A stretch of DNA of 64,000 nucleotides, taken from Luteimonas abyssi. GTDB taxonomy: Bacteria; Pseudomonadota; Gammaproteobacteria; Xanthomonadales; Xanthomonadaceae. Each line of letters opens with the position of its first letter. The first letter of the stretch is position 1. Positions 8,260-17,494 of this stretch are shown one piece after another. Location of the stretch: positions 2,295,258 to 2,359,257 of the forward strand of contig NZ_KQ759763.1 of assembly GCF_001482195.1 (NCBI RefSeq), in the 5' to 3' direction. The position numbers and the translations under genes were made by a program. The notes below the pieces were generated by a model. The model had not been told where the DNA came from. It was given only the letters and a program-made list of their open reading frames with translations, and did no database searches.

Positions 8260-8718
8260 ATGGACAGCTCCCGCCCCTGCGCGTCTTCCAGCGGCTCCAC
8301 CCTCGGCCTGCTGTTCCGGCAGGTGCGCGACGCGATGTGGGCGCGGATGGCCGACGAACTGAGCCAGGCCGGACACGAACTCAGCTTCAGTCAGTACGTC
8401 ACCCTGAAGAAGCTCGCCCTGGGCACCACCAGCGCCACCGATCTCGCCCGTGCCGCGGAACTCAACCCCGGCGCGATGACCCGGCTGATCGACAAGCTGG
8501 TCGCCCGCGGGCTGGTCGCCCGCCACGCTGACCCCGGCGACCGTCGCGCCGTGCGGATCGACCTCACCGACGCCGGCCAGGCCATCTGGCGCGACATCGA
8601 CCAGTGCGGCAACCGCGTGCGCGAGCGCGCGATGGCCGGCATGGACGATGCCGAGCGCCAGCAGCTGATCCGTCTGCTCGAACAGGCACGCGACAACCTC
8701 TCCTTTCCCGGACGATGA
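8260..8718 (+). CDS. MarR-family transcriptional regulator
   Basis: This 152-residue protein has the MarR winged helix-turn-helix: LSFSQYVTLKKLA, the recognition region TTSATDLARAAELNPGAMTR and the wing DPGDRRAVRIDLTDAG. It probably represses the downstream NodT-EmrA-EmrB pump and responds to a phenolic or hydrophobic drug. I chose the ATG at 8260, preceded by a GAGGAAG ribosome site; earlier in-frame codons would place the start within the operator-like sequence. The stop overlaps the next ATG by four bases (ATGA). Confidence 0.88.
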   Translation: MDSSRPCASSSGSTLGLLFRQVRDAMWARMADELSQAGHELSFSQYVTLKKLALGTTSATDLARAAELNPGAMTRLIDKLVARGLVARHADPGDRRAVRIDLTDAGQAIWRDIDQCGNRVRERAMAGMDDAERQQLIRLLEQARDNLSFPGR

Positions 8719-10223
8719 CCATGTCCTACCCGCAGACACGCGCCCCGCGCCGGGCGCGCGCGACCGCGTTGCCGATCGCCACGCTGCTCGCGGCGGCCCT
8801 GTCGCTGGCCGGCTGCGCCAGCACCGGCGGGCTGACGCCGCAGCTGGCACCGGCCGACGCCGACGGCCTCGCCAGCGCACGCAGCCTCGGCGTGCCGGCG
8901 TTCAGCGCCGCGGACTTCCCGCGCGGCGCCGGCTGGACCGCCTTCGGCGACCCGCAGCTCGATGCCCTCGTCGCCGAGGCGCTGCGCGAGAGCCCGACCC
9001 TGGCCGCCGCCGATGCGCGCACGCGCAACGCCCGTGCCCAGGCCGGTCTGGCCGATGCCGCACGCCGCCCCACCCTGGACGCCAGCGCCCGGCTCAGCGG
9101 CGTGCGCCTGCCCGCGACCCTGGCACCGGAACCGATCGGCGGCGACTTCAACGCCAGCGGCATCCTCACCCTCCAGTTCGCCTGGGCGCCCGACCTGTGG
9201 GGCGGCCGACGCGCGGCGTTCGAGGCCGCCGCCGGCGAGGCGCGTGCCGCCGAGGTGGACGCGCAGGCGGCGCGGCTGGCCCTGTCGGCGAACGTCACCC
9301 GCACCTACATCGCCCTGGCCGAGGCCTTCGACGCGCAGGACGTCGCCGAACGCGAACAGGCGCGCGCCACCGCACTGCGCGACCTCGGCCTGCAGCGCGT
9401 GCAGGCCGGCCTCGACAACCAGCTGCAGGTGCGCAACGCCGAGACCACGATCGGCATCGCCCGCCAACAGGCACAGGCCGCCCGGCAGCAGATCGACGCC
9501 TTGCGCAACGCGTTGGCGGCATTGCTCGGTCAGGGACCCGACCGCGGCCTCGACATCGCCCGCCCCCGGGTGTTGAACGCGCCGGCGCCTGCAATCCCCG
9601 CCGTGCTGCCCAGCGAACTGCTCGGCCGCCGCGCCGACGTCGTCGCCGCACGCTGGCGGGTGGAGGCGGCCGCACGCGGCGTGGACGCGGCGCAGGCCGC
9701 GTTCAAGCCCAGCGTGAATCTCGCCGCGCTGGCGGGCCTGGCCGCCGGCAGCCTCGCCGACCTGTTCGGCAGCGATGCCGCGCTCGCTTTCGGCGGCCCT
9801 GCGATCAGCCTGCCGATCTTCGACGGCGGCCGCCTGCGCGCAGGCCTCGCCCAGCGCGATGCCGAGTACGACCTGGCCGTGGCCGCCTACGACCAGACTC
9901 TGGTCGACGCCCTGCGTGAGGTCGCCGATGCGCTGCAGGCCACGCGCGCGTTCGATGCCCGCATCGACACCGTCACCGATGCGGCCGACGCCGCACGCCA
10001 GGCCTTCGGCCTGGCCGAGACCCGCTACCGCGCCGGCCTCGGCACCCAGCTCGACGTGCTGGCCGCGCAACGACCGCTGTTCGAACTCGAGCAACAGCTG
10101 GCATCGCTGCGCGCGCAGCGGCTGGGCGCGTCGGTCGATCTCGACCGCGCGCTCGGCGGCGGCCTCGCACTGCCCGCACCTCCTCCTTCCACGCACGACC
10201 TCGCCGGGGCGACCACGCCATGA
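8715..10223 (+). CDS. NodT-family outer-membrane efflux lipoprotein (TolC-like)
   Basis: This 502-residue protein forms the outer-membrane channel of a tripartite pump. The N-terminus has a basic region, a hydrophobic stretch and a lipobox LAGC with Cys34, so it is lipidated. Two outer membrane efflux protein repeats follow, with FGDPQLDALVAEAL, FAWAPDLWGGRRAAFEAA and a second-half LLGRRADVVAARWRVEAA typical of OprM/NodT proteins. The start overlaps marR by ATGA, with a second ATG two codons on, and the stop overlaps emrA by ATGA, so all are probably one coupled transcript. Confidence 0.92.
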   Translation: MTMSYPQTRAPRRARATALPIATLLAAALSLAGCASTGGLTPQLAPADADGLASARSLGVPAFSAADFPRGAGWTAFGDPQLDALVAEALRESPTLAAADARTRNARAQAGLADAARRPTLDASARLSGVRLPATLAPEPIGGDFNASGILTLQFAWAPDLWGGRRAAFEAAAGEARAAEVDAQAARLALSANVTRTYIALAEAFDAQDVAEREQARATALRDLGLQRVQAGLDNQLQVRNAETTIGIARQQAQAARQQIDALRNALAALLGQGPDRGLDIARPRVLNAPAPAIPAVLPSELLGRRADVVAARWRVEAAARGVDAAQAAFKPSVNLAALAGLAAGSLADLFGSDAALAFGGPAISLPIFDGGRLRAGLAQRDAEYDLAVAAYDQTLVDALREVADALQATRAFDARIDTVTDAADAARQAFGLAETRYRAGLGTQLDVLAAQRPLFELEQQLASLRAQRLGASVDLDRALGGGLALPAPPPSTHDLAGATTP

Positions 10224-11503
10224 CCTCCGAAACCGGACCCGACACCACGCCCTCCCGCGACGACCGCGCCGCGTCCGCCGCCACCGCCACGCCCAGTCCG
10301 GATGCCACCGCCGCGGCAGGCGCATCGCCGACCGCACCCGCCGGCAACGGCAGGCGCCGCCGCGCGCTCACCATCCTCGCCACCGTCGCACTGGCGGCCG
10401 GCATCGGCTGGGCCGCGTGGTACCTGCTGGTCGCGCGCTGGCACCAGGACACCGACGACGCCTACGTGCAGGGCAACGTGGTGAGCATCGTGCCGCAGGC
10501 GATGGGCACGGTGGTCTCGATCGACGCCGACGAAGGCATGCGCGTGGAGGCCGGCCAGGCCCTGGCTCACCTGGATCCCAACGATGCCCAGGTGGCCTAC
10601 GACCAGGCGGTCGCGAACCTCGCCGGCACCGTGCGCCAGGTGCGTGGTCTGTACAGCAGCGTGGACGCCGGCCAGGCCGAACTGGCCGCGCGTCGCGTCG
10701 CGGTGCGCCAGGCGCGCGAGGACGTACGCCGCCGCGAGGGCCTGGTGGCCGGCGGCGCGGTGTCGGGCGAGGAACTGGCGCACGCGCGCGACATGCTCGC
10801 CGGCGCCGAAGCGGCGCTCTCGGCGTCGCAGGGCGAGCTGTCGCGCAGCCGTGCGCTGGTGGACGCGACCGAGATCGCCGGCCAGCCGCAGGTGCAGGCC
10901 GCAGCGGCGCAGGTGCGCCAGGCCTGGCTCGAGCTGCAGCGCATGGCGATCGTCGCGCCGGTGTCGGGCCACGTCGCCCGCCGCGAGGTGCAGTTGGGCC
11001 AGCGCGTGCAGCCGGGCACCACGCTGATGACGATCGTGCCGCTGGAACAGGTGTGGGTGGAAGCCAACTTCAAGGAAACCCAGCTCACCGACATGCGCAT
11101 CGGCCAGCCGGTCGAGGTGCGCGCGGACCTGTACGGCGGCCGGGTCCGCTACACCGGCACCGTGGCCAGCCTGGGCATGGGCACCGGCAGCGCGTTCTCG
11201 CTGCTGCCGGCACAGAACGCCAGCGGCAACTGGATCAAGATCGTGCAGCGCGTGCCGGTGCGGATCGAACTCGATCCCGCGCAGTTGGCCGAGCATCCGC
11301 TGCGGCTGGGCCTGAGCATGCACGTGGACGTGTCCGTGCGCGACCAGGACGGCCCGGTGCTGGCCCTGGCCGAGCCGGCGCGGGCCGCCCCGCTGCTGTC
11401 CACCGACGCCTACGCCCGGCAACTCGCCCAGGCCGACGCGCTGATCGCACGCACCATCGAGCACAACCTGCCGCCCGCCACCGACGCCACCGCCCGCCGC
11501 TGA
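10220..11503 (+). CDS. emrA: EmrA-like membrane fusion (HlyD) protein
   Basis: This periplasmic adaptor of 427 residues links the EmrB-like transporter to the NodT channel. A Pro/Thr/Ala-rich cytoplasmic tail of about 48 residues precedes one membrane helix (ILATVALAAGIGWAAWYLLV), then WHQDTDDAYVQGNVVSIVPQ, the lipoyl-type half motif, a coiled-coil hairpin rich in Ala, Arg and Gln, and the beta-barrel LQRMAIVAPVSGHVARREVQ with VWVEANFKETQLTDMRIGQP. These are the standard EmrA/HlyD marks. It overlaps both neighbours tightly. Confidence 0.9.
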   Translation: MTSETGPDTTPSRDDRAASAATATPSPDATAAAGASPTAPAGNGRRRRALTILATVALAAGIGWAAWYLLVARWHQDTDDAYVQGNVVSIVPQAMGTVVSIDADEGMRVEAGQALAHLDPNDAQVAYDQAVANLAGTVRQVRGLYSSVDAGQAELAARRVAVRQAREDVRRREGLVAGGAVSGEELAHARDMLAGAEAALSASQGELSRSRALVDATEIAGQPQVQAAAAQVRQAWLELQRMAIVAPVSGHVARREVQLGQRVQPGTTLMTIVPLEQVWVEANFKETQLTDMRIGQPVEVRADLYGGRVRYTGTVASLGMGTGSAFSLLPAQNASGNWIKIVQRVPVRIELDPAQLAEHPLRLGLSMHVDVSVRDQDGPVLALAEPARAAPLLSTDAYARQLAQADALIARTIEHNLPPATDATARR

Positions 11504-11528
11504 GCCGCCCGCCGGACCCGAGGCCACG

Positions 11529-13103
11529 ATGTCCACGACCACCGCTGCCCCGTCGGATGCGTCCCCGCCGGCCGCGCCCACCGCGTTCCGTCCGCCCAAC
11601 CTGGCGTTGACGACGATCGGCCTCGCGCTGGCATCGTTCATGCAGGTGCTCGACATCACCATCGCCAACGTCTCGCTGCCCACCATCGCCGGCAACCTCG
11701 GCGCGAGCGCGAATCAGGCGACCTGGGTGATCACGTCGTTCGCGGTCAGCAACGCCATCGCGCTGCCGCTGACCGGCTTCATGGTCCGCCGGTTCGGCGA
11801 GCGCAAGTTGTTCATCTGGGCGACGTTCGCCTTCGTCGTCGCGTCGCTGCTGTGCGGGCTGGCGACCAGCATGGGTTCGCTGGTGGCCGCCCGCGCACTG
11901 CAGGGTTTCGTCGCCGGACCGATGTACCCGGTCACCCAGGCGCTGTTGATCTCGATCTATCCCCCGCACAAGCGCGGCCAGGCGATCGCGCTGCTGGCGA
12001 TGGTGACCGTGGTCGCGCCGATCTGCGGCCCGATCCTGGGCGGCTGGATCACCGACAACTACAGCTGGGAATGGATTTTCTTCATCAACGTGCCGATCGG
12101 CATCTTCGCGAGCGTCGTGGTCGCCAACCAACTGCGCGGGCGCCCGGAGAAACTCGAACGGCCGAAGATGGACTACGTCGGCCTGATCACCCTGATCATC
12201 GGCGTGGGCGCGCTGCAGACCCTGCTCGACCTCGGCAACGACGAGGACTGGTTCAACTCCACGAAGATCGTGTGGTTGGCGATCGCCTCGGTCCTGGGCT
12301 TGGCCGTATTCCTGATCTGGGAGCTCACCGAGAAGGACCCCATCGTCAACCTGCGGCTGTTCCGGCATCGCAACTTCGCGTTCGGCACCATCGCGATGGT
12401 GCTGGGCTACTCGGCGTTCTTCGCCGTCGGCCTGCTGGTGCCGCTGTGGCTGCAACGCAACCTCGGCTACACGCCGATCTGGGCGGGCTTCGCCACCGCG
12501 CCGATCGGCATCCTGCCGGTGCTGCTGACCCCGCTGGTGGGCAAGTACGCCACCCGCTTCGACCTGCGCATCCTCGCCAGCTTCGCCTTCGTGGTGATGG
12601 CGTTCACCAGCTTCATCCGCTCGGGCTTCAACCTGGAGGTCGACTTCCAGCACATCGCGATGATCCAACTCTGGCAGGGCCTCGGCGTGGCGCTGTTCTT
12701 CATGCCGGTGCTGACCATCCTGCTCTCGGATCTGGAGCCGCACGAGATCGCCGCAGGCTCCGGCCTGGCCACGTTCGTCCGTACGCTGGGCGGCAGCTTC
12801 GCGGCGTCGCTCACGACCTGGGCCTGGAACCAGCGCAGCACCATCCACCATGCGCAACTGACCGAGCATATCCCCGCGCACGATCCCGCCATGCAGCAGA
12901 CCGTGACCGCGCTGGGCAATGGCGACCTGCAGCGCGGCGCGATGATGCTCGACCGGATGATCGCGCAGCAGGCCGCGCAGATCGGCTTCAACGAGATCTT
13001 CCACCTGATCGGCATCCTGTTCCTGGTGGTGATCGCCTTCGTCTGGGTGACGCGTCCGCCGTTCGCGGCCAAGATGGGCGGGGCCGCCTCGGGCGGACAT
13101 TGA
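11529..13103 (+). CDS. emrB: EmrB/QacA-family drug:H+ antiporter (MFS, DHA2)
   Basis: This 524-residue protein has 14 predicted membrane helices, as in the DHA2 family. Diagnostic motifs include LDITIANVSLPTIAGNL in helix 1 (motif D1), WVITSFAVSNAIALPLTGF, RRFGERK after helix 2 (motif A) and PICGPILGGWITDNYSWEW (motif C), typical of drug:proton antiporters. It would drive export of hydrophobic drugs through EmrA and the NodT protein. The start is 25 bases after emrA; no clear terminator is seen before radA, which converges from the other strand. Confidence 0.92.
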   Translation: MSTTTAAPSDASPPAAPTAFRPPNLALTTIGLALASFMQVLDITIANVSLPTIAGNLGASANQATWVITSFAVSNAIALPLTGFMVRRFGERKLFIWATFAFVVASLLCGLATSMGSLVAARALQGFVAGPMYPVTQALLISIYPPHKRGQAIALLAMVTVVAPICGPILGGWITDNYSWEWIFFINVPIGIFASVVVANQLRGRPEKLERPKMDYVGLITLIIGVGALQTLLDLGNDEDWFNSTKIVWLAIASVLGLAVFLIWELTEKDPIVNLRLFRHRNFAFGTIAMVLGYSAFFAVGLLVPLWLQRNLGYTPIWAGFATAPIGILPVLLTPLVGKYATRFDLRILASFAFVVMAFTSFIRSGFNLEVDFQHIAMIQLWQGLGVALFFMPVLTILLSDLEPHEIAAGSGLATFVRTLGGSFAASLTTWAWNQRSTIHHAQLTEHIPAHDPAMQQTVTALGNGDLQRGAMMLDRMIAQQAAQIGFNEIFHLIGILFLVVIAFVWVTRPPFAAKMGGAASGGH

Positions 13104-13184
13104 GCCAACGACTGCGATACGTGGGATGCGTCACCACGCCACCACCCGCCCGCGACGGGAGCCACGCCACGGTGCTCGCAGCGG

Positions 13185-14594
13185 TCAGATGCAGGCTTCG
13201 AGCGCGTCGGCCAGACGTTCCACCGCGATGACGTCCAGACCCTTCAAGGTACCGGCCTTCGGTGCGTTGGCCTTGGGCACGATCGCGCGCTTGAACCCGT
13301 GCGTGGCCGCCTCGCGCAGGCGTTCCTCGCCGTTGGGCACCGGCCGGATTTCGCCGGACAGGCCGACCTCGCCGAATGCGATCGTCTTCTCGGCCAGCGG
13401 CCGGTCCTGCAGGGACGACAGCACCGCCAGCAGCACCGGCAGATCCGCCGCGGTCTCCTGCACGCGGATGCCGCCCACCACGTTCACGAACACGTCCTGG
13501 TCGCCGACGGCGATGCCGCCGTGCCGGTGCAGGACCGCCAGCAGCATCGCCAGGCGATTGCCCTCCAGACCAACCGCGACCCGGCGCGGATTCGACAGGG
13601 GTGAACTGTCGACCAGCGCCTGCACTTCCACCAGCAACGGACGCGTGCCCTCGCGGGTCACCATCACGCAGCTGCCCGGTTGCCGCGTGCTGCCGCCCGA
13701 CAGGAAAATCGCCGATGGATTCGGCACTTCCTTCAGGCCCTTGTCCCCCATCGCGAAGACACCGAGCTCGTTGACCGCGCCGAAGCGGTTCTTGAACGCG
13801 CGCAGCACCCGGAAGCGGCTGCCGCTCTCGCCCTCGAAGTACAGCACCGCGTCGACCATGTGTTCGAGCACCCGCGGACCGGCGATGCCGCCTTCCTTGG
13901 TGACGTGGCCGACCAGAAACACCGCGGTGCCGGTTTCCTTCGCATAGCGCACCAGCCGCGCCGCGCTCTCGCGCACCTGGCTGACCGAACCCGGTGCCGC
14001 GGTCAGGGTCTCGGTCCACAGGGTCTGCACGGAATCGGCCACGATCAGCTTCGGGCGCATGCCGGCGGCATGTTGCAGGATGGTCTCCACGCCGGTTTCG
14101 GCCAGACCCTGCAGGCCGTCGAGCGGCAGATCGAGACGCGCGGCGCGCCCGGCGACCTGGCCCAGCGATTCCTCGCCGGTCACATACAGTGCCGGGAACG
14201 TGGCCGACATCTTCGCCACCGCCTGCAGCAGCAAGGTCGACTTGCCGATGCCGGGATCGCCGCCCACCAGCACCACCGCACCCTCCACCAGGCCGCCACC
14301 CAACACCCGATCGAGCTCGCCGATGCCGGTGGACACCCGCGCGTCCTCGATATGGCGGACCTCCTTGAGCGCGGTGATCTTCGGCGCCTCGGCTTTGCCG
14401 GCCCACCCGGCGCGGCGCGTGGCGGGACCGGCCGCCCCCTTCGTGGCCGGCTCGACGACGAACTCCGCGAGTGTGTTCCAGGCGCCGCATCCGGCGCATT
14501 GCCCCTGCCACTTGTTGTGGTCGGCGCCGCACTCGGTGCAGACATACGCGGTGCGTGGTCGACCGGCCTTGGGCGCGGCAGCGGGACGGGTCAT
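13185..14594 (-). CDS. radA: DNA repair protein RadA (Sms), DnaB-like branch-migration helicase
   Basis: RadA helps process recombination intermediates with RecA. The 469-residue protein has the N-terminal zinc finger (CTECG and CAGCG), a RecA-like ATPase with Walker A GGDPGIGKST, Walker B LIVADSVQT, the RadA-specific KNRFGAVNELG motif and a C-terminal Lon-protease-like domain (LAVLSSLQDRPL, GEVGLSGEIRPV). The ATG at 14594 starts about 17 residues before the zinc finger; a longer frame upstream is not conserved in type. Confidence 0.95.
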   Translation of the reverse strand: MTRPAAAPKAGRPRTAYVCTECGADHNKWQGQCAGCGAWNTLAEFVVEPATKGAAGPATRRAGWAGKAEAPKITALKEVRHIEDARVSTGIGELDRVLGGGLVEGAVVLVGGDPGIGKSTLLLQAVAKMSATFPALYVTGEESLGQVAGRAARLDLPLDGLQGLAETGVETILQHAAGMRPKLIVADSVQTLWTETLTAAPGSVSQVRESAARLVRYAKETGTAVFLVGHVTKEGGIAGPRVLEHMVDAVLYFEGESGSRFRVLRAFKNRFGAVNELGVFAMGDKGLKEVPNPSAIFLSGGSTRQPGSCVMVTREGTRPLLVEVQALVDSSPLSNPRRVAVGLEGNRLAMLLAVLHRHGGIAVGDQDVFVNVVGGIRVQETAADLPVLLAVLSSLQDRPLAEKTIAFGEVGLSGEIRPVPNGEERLREAATHGFKRAIVPKANAPKAGTLKGLDVIAVERLADALEACI

Positions 14595-14903
14595 GGCGGA
14601 CGGCGGCGGTGAGCAGGCGCACAGGGTAGCCGCCCCGGGTCGCAACGTGCGAGACGACGCCTATGGACGACGTCGGGCATTTCGTCTGCGTGTTCGCCTT
14701 CGGCGCCGATGGCTGCGTCGACGCGGTGGAAATCACCGGAGCCGAAGGTATCGCGGCTGAACCCGGGGTGCGACGCGTTCGAGCAGGTCGCCGGCTGTAT
14801 CGCAGCGCGCCTGCCGAGGATCTCTCGGCACCGCCCCGCCGGCTTCGCCTGCGCTGTGAATTCGGGACGTCGTCCTGGGCTGGTGAACGGGATGCCTGCC
14901 GCG
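14595..14903. other. Intergenic, no gene recognised
   Basis: This stretch of 309 bases between radA and the hypothetical gene has several open GC-rich frames but no ribosome site, conserved domain or terminator that I can support. Promoter elements for radA presumably lie in its left part. Confidence 0.4.
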
Positions 14904-15212
14904 TCAGGCCGCGACGGCGGCCGGACCGGGGCCGAAGTAGACCGGCACCGGGGGCGGTGCCAGCTCCCTCGGCGGCAACAGCAATGCGGCGAAATCCTCA
15001 TCGGACAGTACGCTGTAACCGCAGGCGTCGAGATCGCTGCGCACGCCCCGCCAGCCCGGCAGGTGGATCGCCTCGCCCACCTGCTGGGTCCAGCCGTGGA
15101 CCACACCGCCGAGCGCATCCATCGCATCCTCCGGAAGTCGCGTCCCCGCGGGGGCCACGATGTAGCCGTCCACGTTGCGAGTGATGAAGATGTCGATGCT
15201 GTTCTGGTCCAT
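14904..15212 (-). CDS. Hypothetical protein, 102 residues
   Basis: I do not recognise this protein. It is acidic, without signal peptide or membrane segment, begins MDQNSIDIFITRNVDGYIVA and ends in a proline-rich tail (PPRELAPPPVPVYFGPGP). A strong ribosome site, GGAGGA at 15219-15224, stands 6 bases before the ATG, which is the main evidence that it is real. It lies alone between radA and the 2OG oxygenase gene on the same strand. Confidence 0.6.
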   Translation of the reverse strand: MDQNSIDIFITRNVDGYIVAPAGTRLPEDAMDALGGVVHGWTQQVGEAIHLPGWRGVRSDLDACGYSVLSDEDFAALLLPPRELAPPPVPVYFGPGPAAVAA

Positions 15213-15293
15213 GCCACGTCCTCCGAAGGAGGCGACACTTTGCCGAGCGGCCTGCTTAGAAATGGTGAAAGCCGGATGGCCGATCGATGACGG

Positions 15294-16037
15294 TCAGGCC
15301 TCGCGTAACCAGCCCGTCACCGACAACCGGCTGGTCTCGACGAACGGCGCCACCGCGCCGACGAGGTGCGGACGCGGCACGCGGAACAGCGTCAGCGTGT
15401 TGAAGCCAGGCACCACCGTATCTTCGACCCGCCCCGCCTCGTCGAGGAACTGCAGCTGTCCGCCTTGGTCCGCACCCCAGTCGGGGGTCAGGCCGAGCAC
15501 GTAGGCCGCGACCCGGCGCTTGGTCGGATGGGCGTCGTCGTGACGGGTCAGGAAGTGGCCGCGGCGATAACGGGTCATCTGCCCGTCGCCGAACGCGATC
15601 GCGGCCTGTCCTGTGATCGCTCGCGCCAGCGCGAGGAAAGCGCCGCGCTGCAGCAGCTCCCGGAATCCGGCCAGGGCGGGGGGCAAGGGACCGGCGTCGT
15701 AGTCGAGGTCGTACAGGGGGTGACGCTCGTATCGGTACTGCATCCCCCGACCCGCTTCGGCGAGGATCAATGCGTCCAGTTCCGCACGCCGCGCCACCGG
15801 CAACCGCTCGAATTCGGCGACATCGAAGTCGTAGTGACGTCCGTCGATGCGGGCGACCAGCGCCCAGCGCGGCCAGGCCAGGAGTTCGGCGCGCAGCGCC
15901 TGCGCATAGGCGTCGGCGAGGATGTTGCCGACGACCACCCGTCCGGTCTCGGCGAAGCGTCGCCGAAGCTCGACGAGATCGTCGCGGGATGCGAGCGGCC
16001 CATGATTCTCAACGGGGGGCGACACGGATAGATCCAT
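15294..16037 (-). CDS. 2-oxoglutarate/Fe(II)-dependent oxygenase, prolyl-hydroxylase-like
   Basis: This 247-residue protein ends in a double-stranded beta-helix oxygenase domain. The iron triad is visible as HDD within GHFLTRHDDAHPTKRR and the distal His in VPRPHLVGAV; a downstream RLSVTGWLR supplies the Arg expected to bind 2-oxoglutarate. The layout GGQLQFLDEAG-FNTLTLFRVP resembles Tpa1/prolyl-4-hydroxylase-type proteins. The substrate is unknown; related bacterial proteins act on ribosomal or other proteins. No operon partner is apparent. Confidence 0.78.
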   Translation of the reverse strand: MDLSVSPPVENHGPLASRDDLVELRRRFAETGRVVVGNILADAYAQALRAELLAWPRWALVARIDGRHYDFDVAEFERLPVARRAELDALILAEAGRGMQYRYERHPLYDLDYDAGPLPPALAGFRELLQRGAFLALARAITGQAAIAFGDGQMTRYRRGHFLTRHDDAHPTKRRVAAYVLGLTPDWGADQGGQLQFLDEAGRVEDTVVPGFNTLTLFRVPRPHLVGAVAPFVETSRLSVTGWLREA

Positions 16038-16080
16038 GCACGCGAGTATGCCGCGGATGTCCCGCGCGCGCGGAGCGGCG

Positions 16081-16100
16081 ATGCGATGCGATGCGATGCG
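16081..16100. repeat. Pentanucleotide tandem repeat (ATGCG)4
   Basis: Four exact copies of ATGCG sit 7 bases beyond the 3' end of tRNA-Thr. Such short repeats can change copy number by slippage. They are noncoding. Confidence 0.7.
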
Positions 16101-16107
16101 GGGAAAA

Positions 16108-16183
16108 TGGTGCCGGAAATAGGAATCGAACCTACGACCTACGCATTACGAATGCGCCGCTCTACCAACTGAGCTATTCCGGC
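16108..16183 (-). tRNA. tRNA-Thr (anticodon CGU)
   Basis: The minus strand folds as a complete 76-base tRNA: acceptor GCCGGAA/TTCCGGC, D-arm with AGTTGGTAGA, anticodon stem GCGCA/TGCGT with loop TTCGTAA (anticodon CGT, reading ACG), T-arm GTAGG-TTCGATT-CCTAT, and encoded CCA. A very good promoter stands about 37 bases upstream. Confidence 0.97.
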
Positions 16184-16219
16184 ACGGAAGACACGCACCA
16201 CGGTGCGCCAAGGGAACGG

Positions 16220-16248
16220 ATTCTAGATTTCGCCCGGAGCCGCGTCAA
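16220..16248 (-). promoter_or_regulatory. Sigma-70 promoter for tRNA-Thr
   Basis: TTGACG (16243-16248) and TAGAAT (16220-16225) on the minus strand are separated by 17 bases. The -35 overlaps the last codons of ispH. Transcription would start near 16213 and run into the tRNA. Confidence 0.75.
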
Positions 16249-17192
16249 TCGACCAGTTGGACCCGAAGCTCCTTGGGCAACGCGAACACCATGTTCTCGG
16301 GCTGGCCGTCGAGCTCGCGGACATCGCCGCCCCCCAGCGCGCGCAGACGCGCGACCACCCCCTCGATCAGGATGTCCGGCGCCGAAGCGCCCGCGGTCAC
16401 GCCCACACGGGTCCGCCCGACGACCCAGGCCGGGTCGATCTCGTCGGCACCGTCGATCAGATGCGCCTCCACGCCGTCGCGCTCGGCCAGTTCGCGCAGA
16501 CGGTTGGAATTGGAACTGTTCGGCGAGCCCACCACCAGCACCAAGTCGCACTGCTGCGCCAGATCGCGTACCGCATCCTGGCGATTCTGGGTGGCGTAGC
16601 AAATGTCGTCGTTCTTCGGCCCCTGGATGGCCGGGAACTTGGCCCGCAGCGCGGCGATCACCGCCTGCGTATCGTCGACCGACAGCGTGGTCTGCGTGGT
16701 GTAGGCCAGGTTTTCCGGTTGCCCCACGTCCAGCGCGGCCACGTCCGCTTCGTCCTCGACCAGGTAGATTTCGCCGGCGCCGGCATCCCGCCACTGCCCC
16801 ATCGTGCCTTCGACCTCCGGATGACCGGCGTGGCCGATCAGCACCACGTCGCGCCCGGCGCGGCAGTGGCGCGCGACCTCGAAATGCACCTTGGTCACCA
16901 ACGGACAGGTCGCATCGAACACGTTCAGGCCACGGCGTCCGGCCTCGGCACGCACCGCCTGGGAGACGCCGTGCGCACTGAAGATCACCGTGTTGCCGTC
17001 GGGCACCTCGTCGAGTTCTTCGACGAAGATCGCACCGCGCGCGCGCAGGTCGTCGACCACGTAACGGTTGTGCACCACTTCGTGACGGACGTAGATCGGC
17101 GCGCCGAGCACCTCGATGGCGCGGTTGACGATCTCGATGGCGCGGTCGACACCGGCGCAGAAGCCGCGGGGATTGGCGAGAATGATGTTCAT
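16245..17192 (-). CDS. ispH: 4-hydroxy-3-methylbut-2-enyl diphosphate reductase
   Basis: IspH is the last enzyme of the MEP isoprenoid pathway, reducing HMBPP to IPP and DMAPP with a [4Fe-4S] cluster. The 315-residue protein has the three cluster cysteines: Cys12 in NPRGFCAGV, Cys96 or nearby in FDATCPLV, and the third in [11 protein letters not shown]. Other marks are [23 protein letters not shown] and [14 protein letters not shown]. It is the last gene of the murJ-ribF-ileS-lspA-ispH group, separated from lspA by repeat DNA; an fkpB-like gene often found there is absent. Confidence 0.97.
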   Translation of the reverse strand: MNIILANPRGFCAGVDRAIEIVNRAIEVLGAPIYVRHEVVHNRYVVDDLRARGAIFVEELDEVPDGNTVIFSAHGVSQAVRAEAGRRGLNVFDATCPLVTKVHFEVARHCRAGRDVVLIGHAGHPEVEGTMGQWRDAGAGEIYLVEDEADVAALDVGQPENLAYTTQTTLSVDDTQAVIAALRAKFPAIQGPKNDDICYATQNRQDAVRDLAQQCDLVLVVGSPNSSNSNRLRELAERDGVEAHLIDGADEIDPAWVVGRTRVGVTAGASAPDILIEGVVARLRALGGGDVRELDGQPENMVFALPKELRVQLVD

Positions 17193-17494
17193 GACCCCCG
17201 GATTCTAACGAAGCCGCGACCTTTCAGGCTGAAGCGCAGGCAGGGTGTCGGCGCCCGCCCGGCACGATCGCCCCTCTCCCGTTCACGGGAGAGGGGTTGG
17301 GGTGAGGGAAGCGACGCGAGGCGGTGCTTAGAAAAACGCCCTCATCCGCCCCTGCGGGGCACCTTCTCCCGCCTGAGGGAGAAGGGGTTTGGTCACGACA
17401 TGCCCGGGGCCCCTTTCTCCCGCACACAGGAGAAGGCGCCTGGTCACGACCTGCCTGGGGCGCCTCCTCCGGCAACGGGAGGAGGAGAAACGCC
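17193..17494. repeat. Intergenic cluster of GGGAGA-type palindromic repeats
   Basis: From about 17268 this gap is filled with inverted repeats built on cccctctcccgttcacggga and gagaggggttggggtgaggg, then ccctcatccgcc and caccttctcccg units, followed by two copies of a tggtcacgac(a/c)tgcc(c/t)ggggc(c/g)cc unit. The same family occurs at 24340-24600 and 49893-49955. Such sequences are widespread intergenic REP-like elements in high-GC proteobacteria. They may protect the 3' end of the lspA transcript or cause partial termination before ispH. Confidence 0.7.

Noticed and set aside
14663..15184. A plus-strand frame starting MDDVGHFVCVFAFGADGC
   Set aside because: Only the first 25 residues look protein-like; the rest is Arg/Pro-rich and antisense to a gene with a strong ribosome site.
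16026..16107. Possible att site of an integrated element next to tRNA-Thr
   Set aside because: No duplicate of the tRNA 3' end and no integrase gene is present in the window.
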